The notes beneath the pieces were generated by a model. That model did not search any database, was not told where the DNA came from, and was given only the letters and a program-made list of their open reading frames with translations. Positions 63,976 through 64,000 of a DNA stretch of 64,000 nucleotides are shown in pieces (within the stretch, counting starts at the first letter, position 1; each line of letters opens with the position of its first letter). This DNA comes from a virus, in IMG/VR virus record IMGVR_UViG_3300021963_006848, positions 33,039 through 97,038 of that record; one strand, given 5' to 3'. The position numbers and the translations under genes were made by a program.

Positions 63976-64000
63976 GTAGAAATAAATAGCATCTTCCTCT

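Overview
The window reads as a piece of a large, lytic, T4-like (myovirus-type) bacteriophage genome whose host is probably a member of the Bacteroidota (Flavobacteriia-like). Evidence for a phage: family A DNA polymerase, class I ribonucleotide reductase, endolysin/holin cassette, phage GroEL/GroES/Hsp20, small zinc-ribbon proteins, a tRNA/tmRNA cluster and tightly packed co-directional genes. Evidence for the host: promoters of the TTTG/GTTG-N19/20-TAnnTT type, almost no Shine-Dalgarno sequences, Bacteroidota-style signal peptides (cleavage before Gln), T9SS-like C-terminal domains, and a tmRNA tag ending YAVAA. Every gene I support lies on the minus strand; all plus-strand reading frames look like shadows.

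Layout (transcription runs from high to low coordinates). 61.2-63.9 kb: nrdB and nrdA. 46.9-61.2 kb: one near-gapless operon with a prolyl-4-hydroxylase-like dioxygenase, a three-domain 917-residue glycosyltransferase, a second GT60-like (hydroxyproline GlcNAc-transferase-like) enzyme, another glycosyltransferase, two carbamoyltransferases and a GDP-mannose 3,5-epimerase homologue, ending in three Pro/Thr/Ala-rich fibre-like proteins. 38.5-46.8 kb: exported proteins (CsgG-like, C-type lectin/dockerin/cohesin-like adhesins, lipoproteins, an outer-membrane barrel). 33.2-37.8 kb: queC, a tmRNA, five canonical tRNAs, a giant 169-nt tRNA-like RNA and a ~0.9-kb ornate non-coding RNA with its own promoter and a boxA motif, next to a third carbamoyltransferase.

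23.0-31.3 kb: three transcription units for 7-deazaguanine DNA modification (queD, queE; folE; then a mazG-like gene, dpdA, a formyltransferase resembling DpdN, a P-loop kinase-like protein and queF). With queC this is a full GTP to preQ1 route plus insertion into DNA and predicted N-formylation. 17.2-23.0 kb: polA, a nuclease-like gene, hsp20, groES-groEL. 13.5-17.2 kb: lysis cassette and small membrane proteins. 0.8-12.5 kb: a glycosyltransferase operon with a nonulosonic-acid branch (NeuB, cytidylyltransferase, Maf-like and sialyltransferase-like proteins).

Most exciting hypothesis: the 46.9-61.2 kb operon encodes a phage version of eukaryote-type hydroxyproline O-glycosylation (P4H, GT60, fucosyltransferase-like and arabinosyltransferase-like domains, GDP-L-galactose supply, carbamoylation) acting on the arabinogalactan-protein-like repeats of fibres made by the same operon. 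All functional calls are by recognition of sequence patterns; no database search was run.
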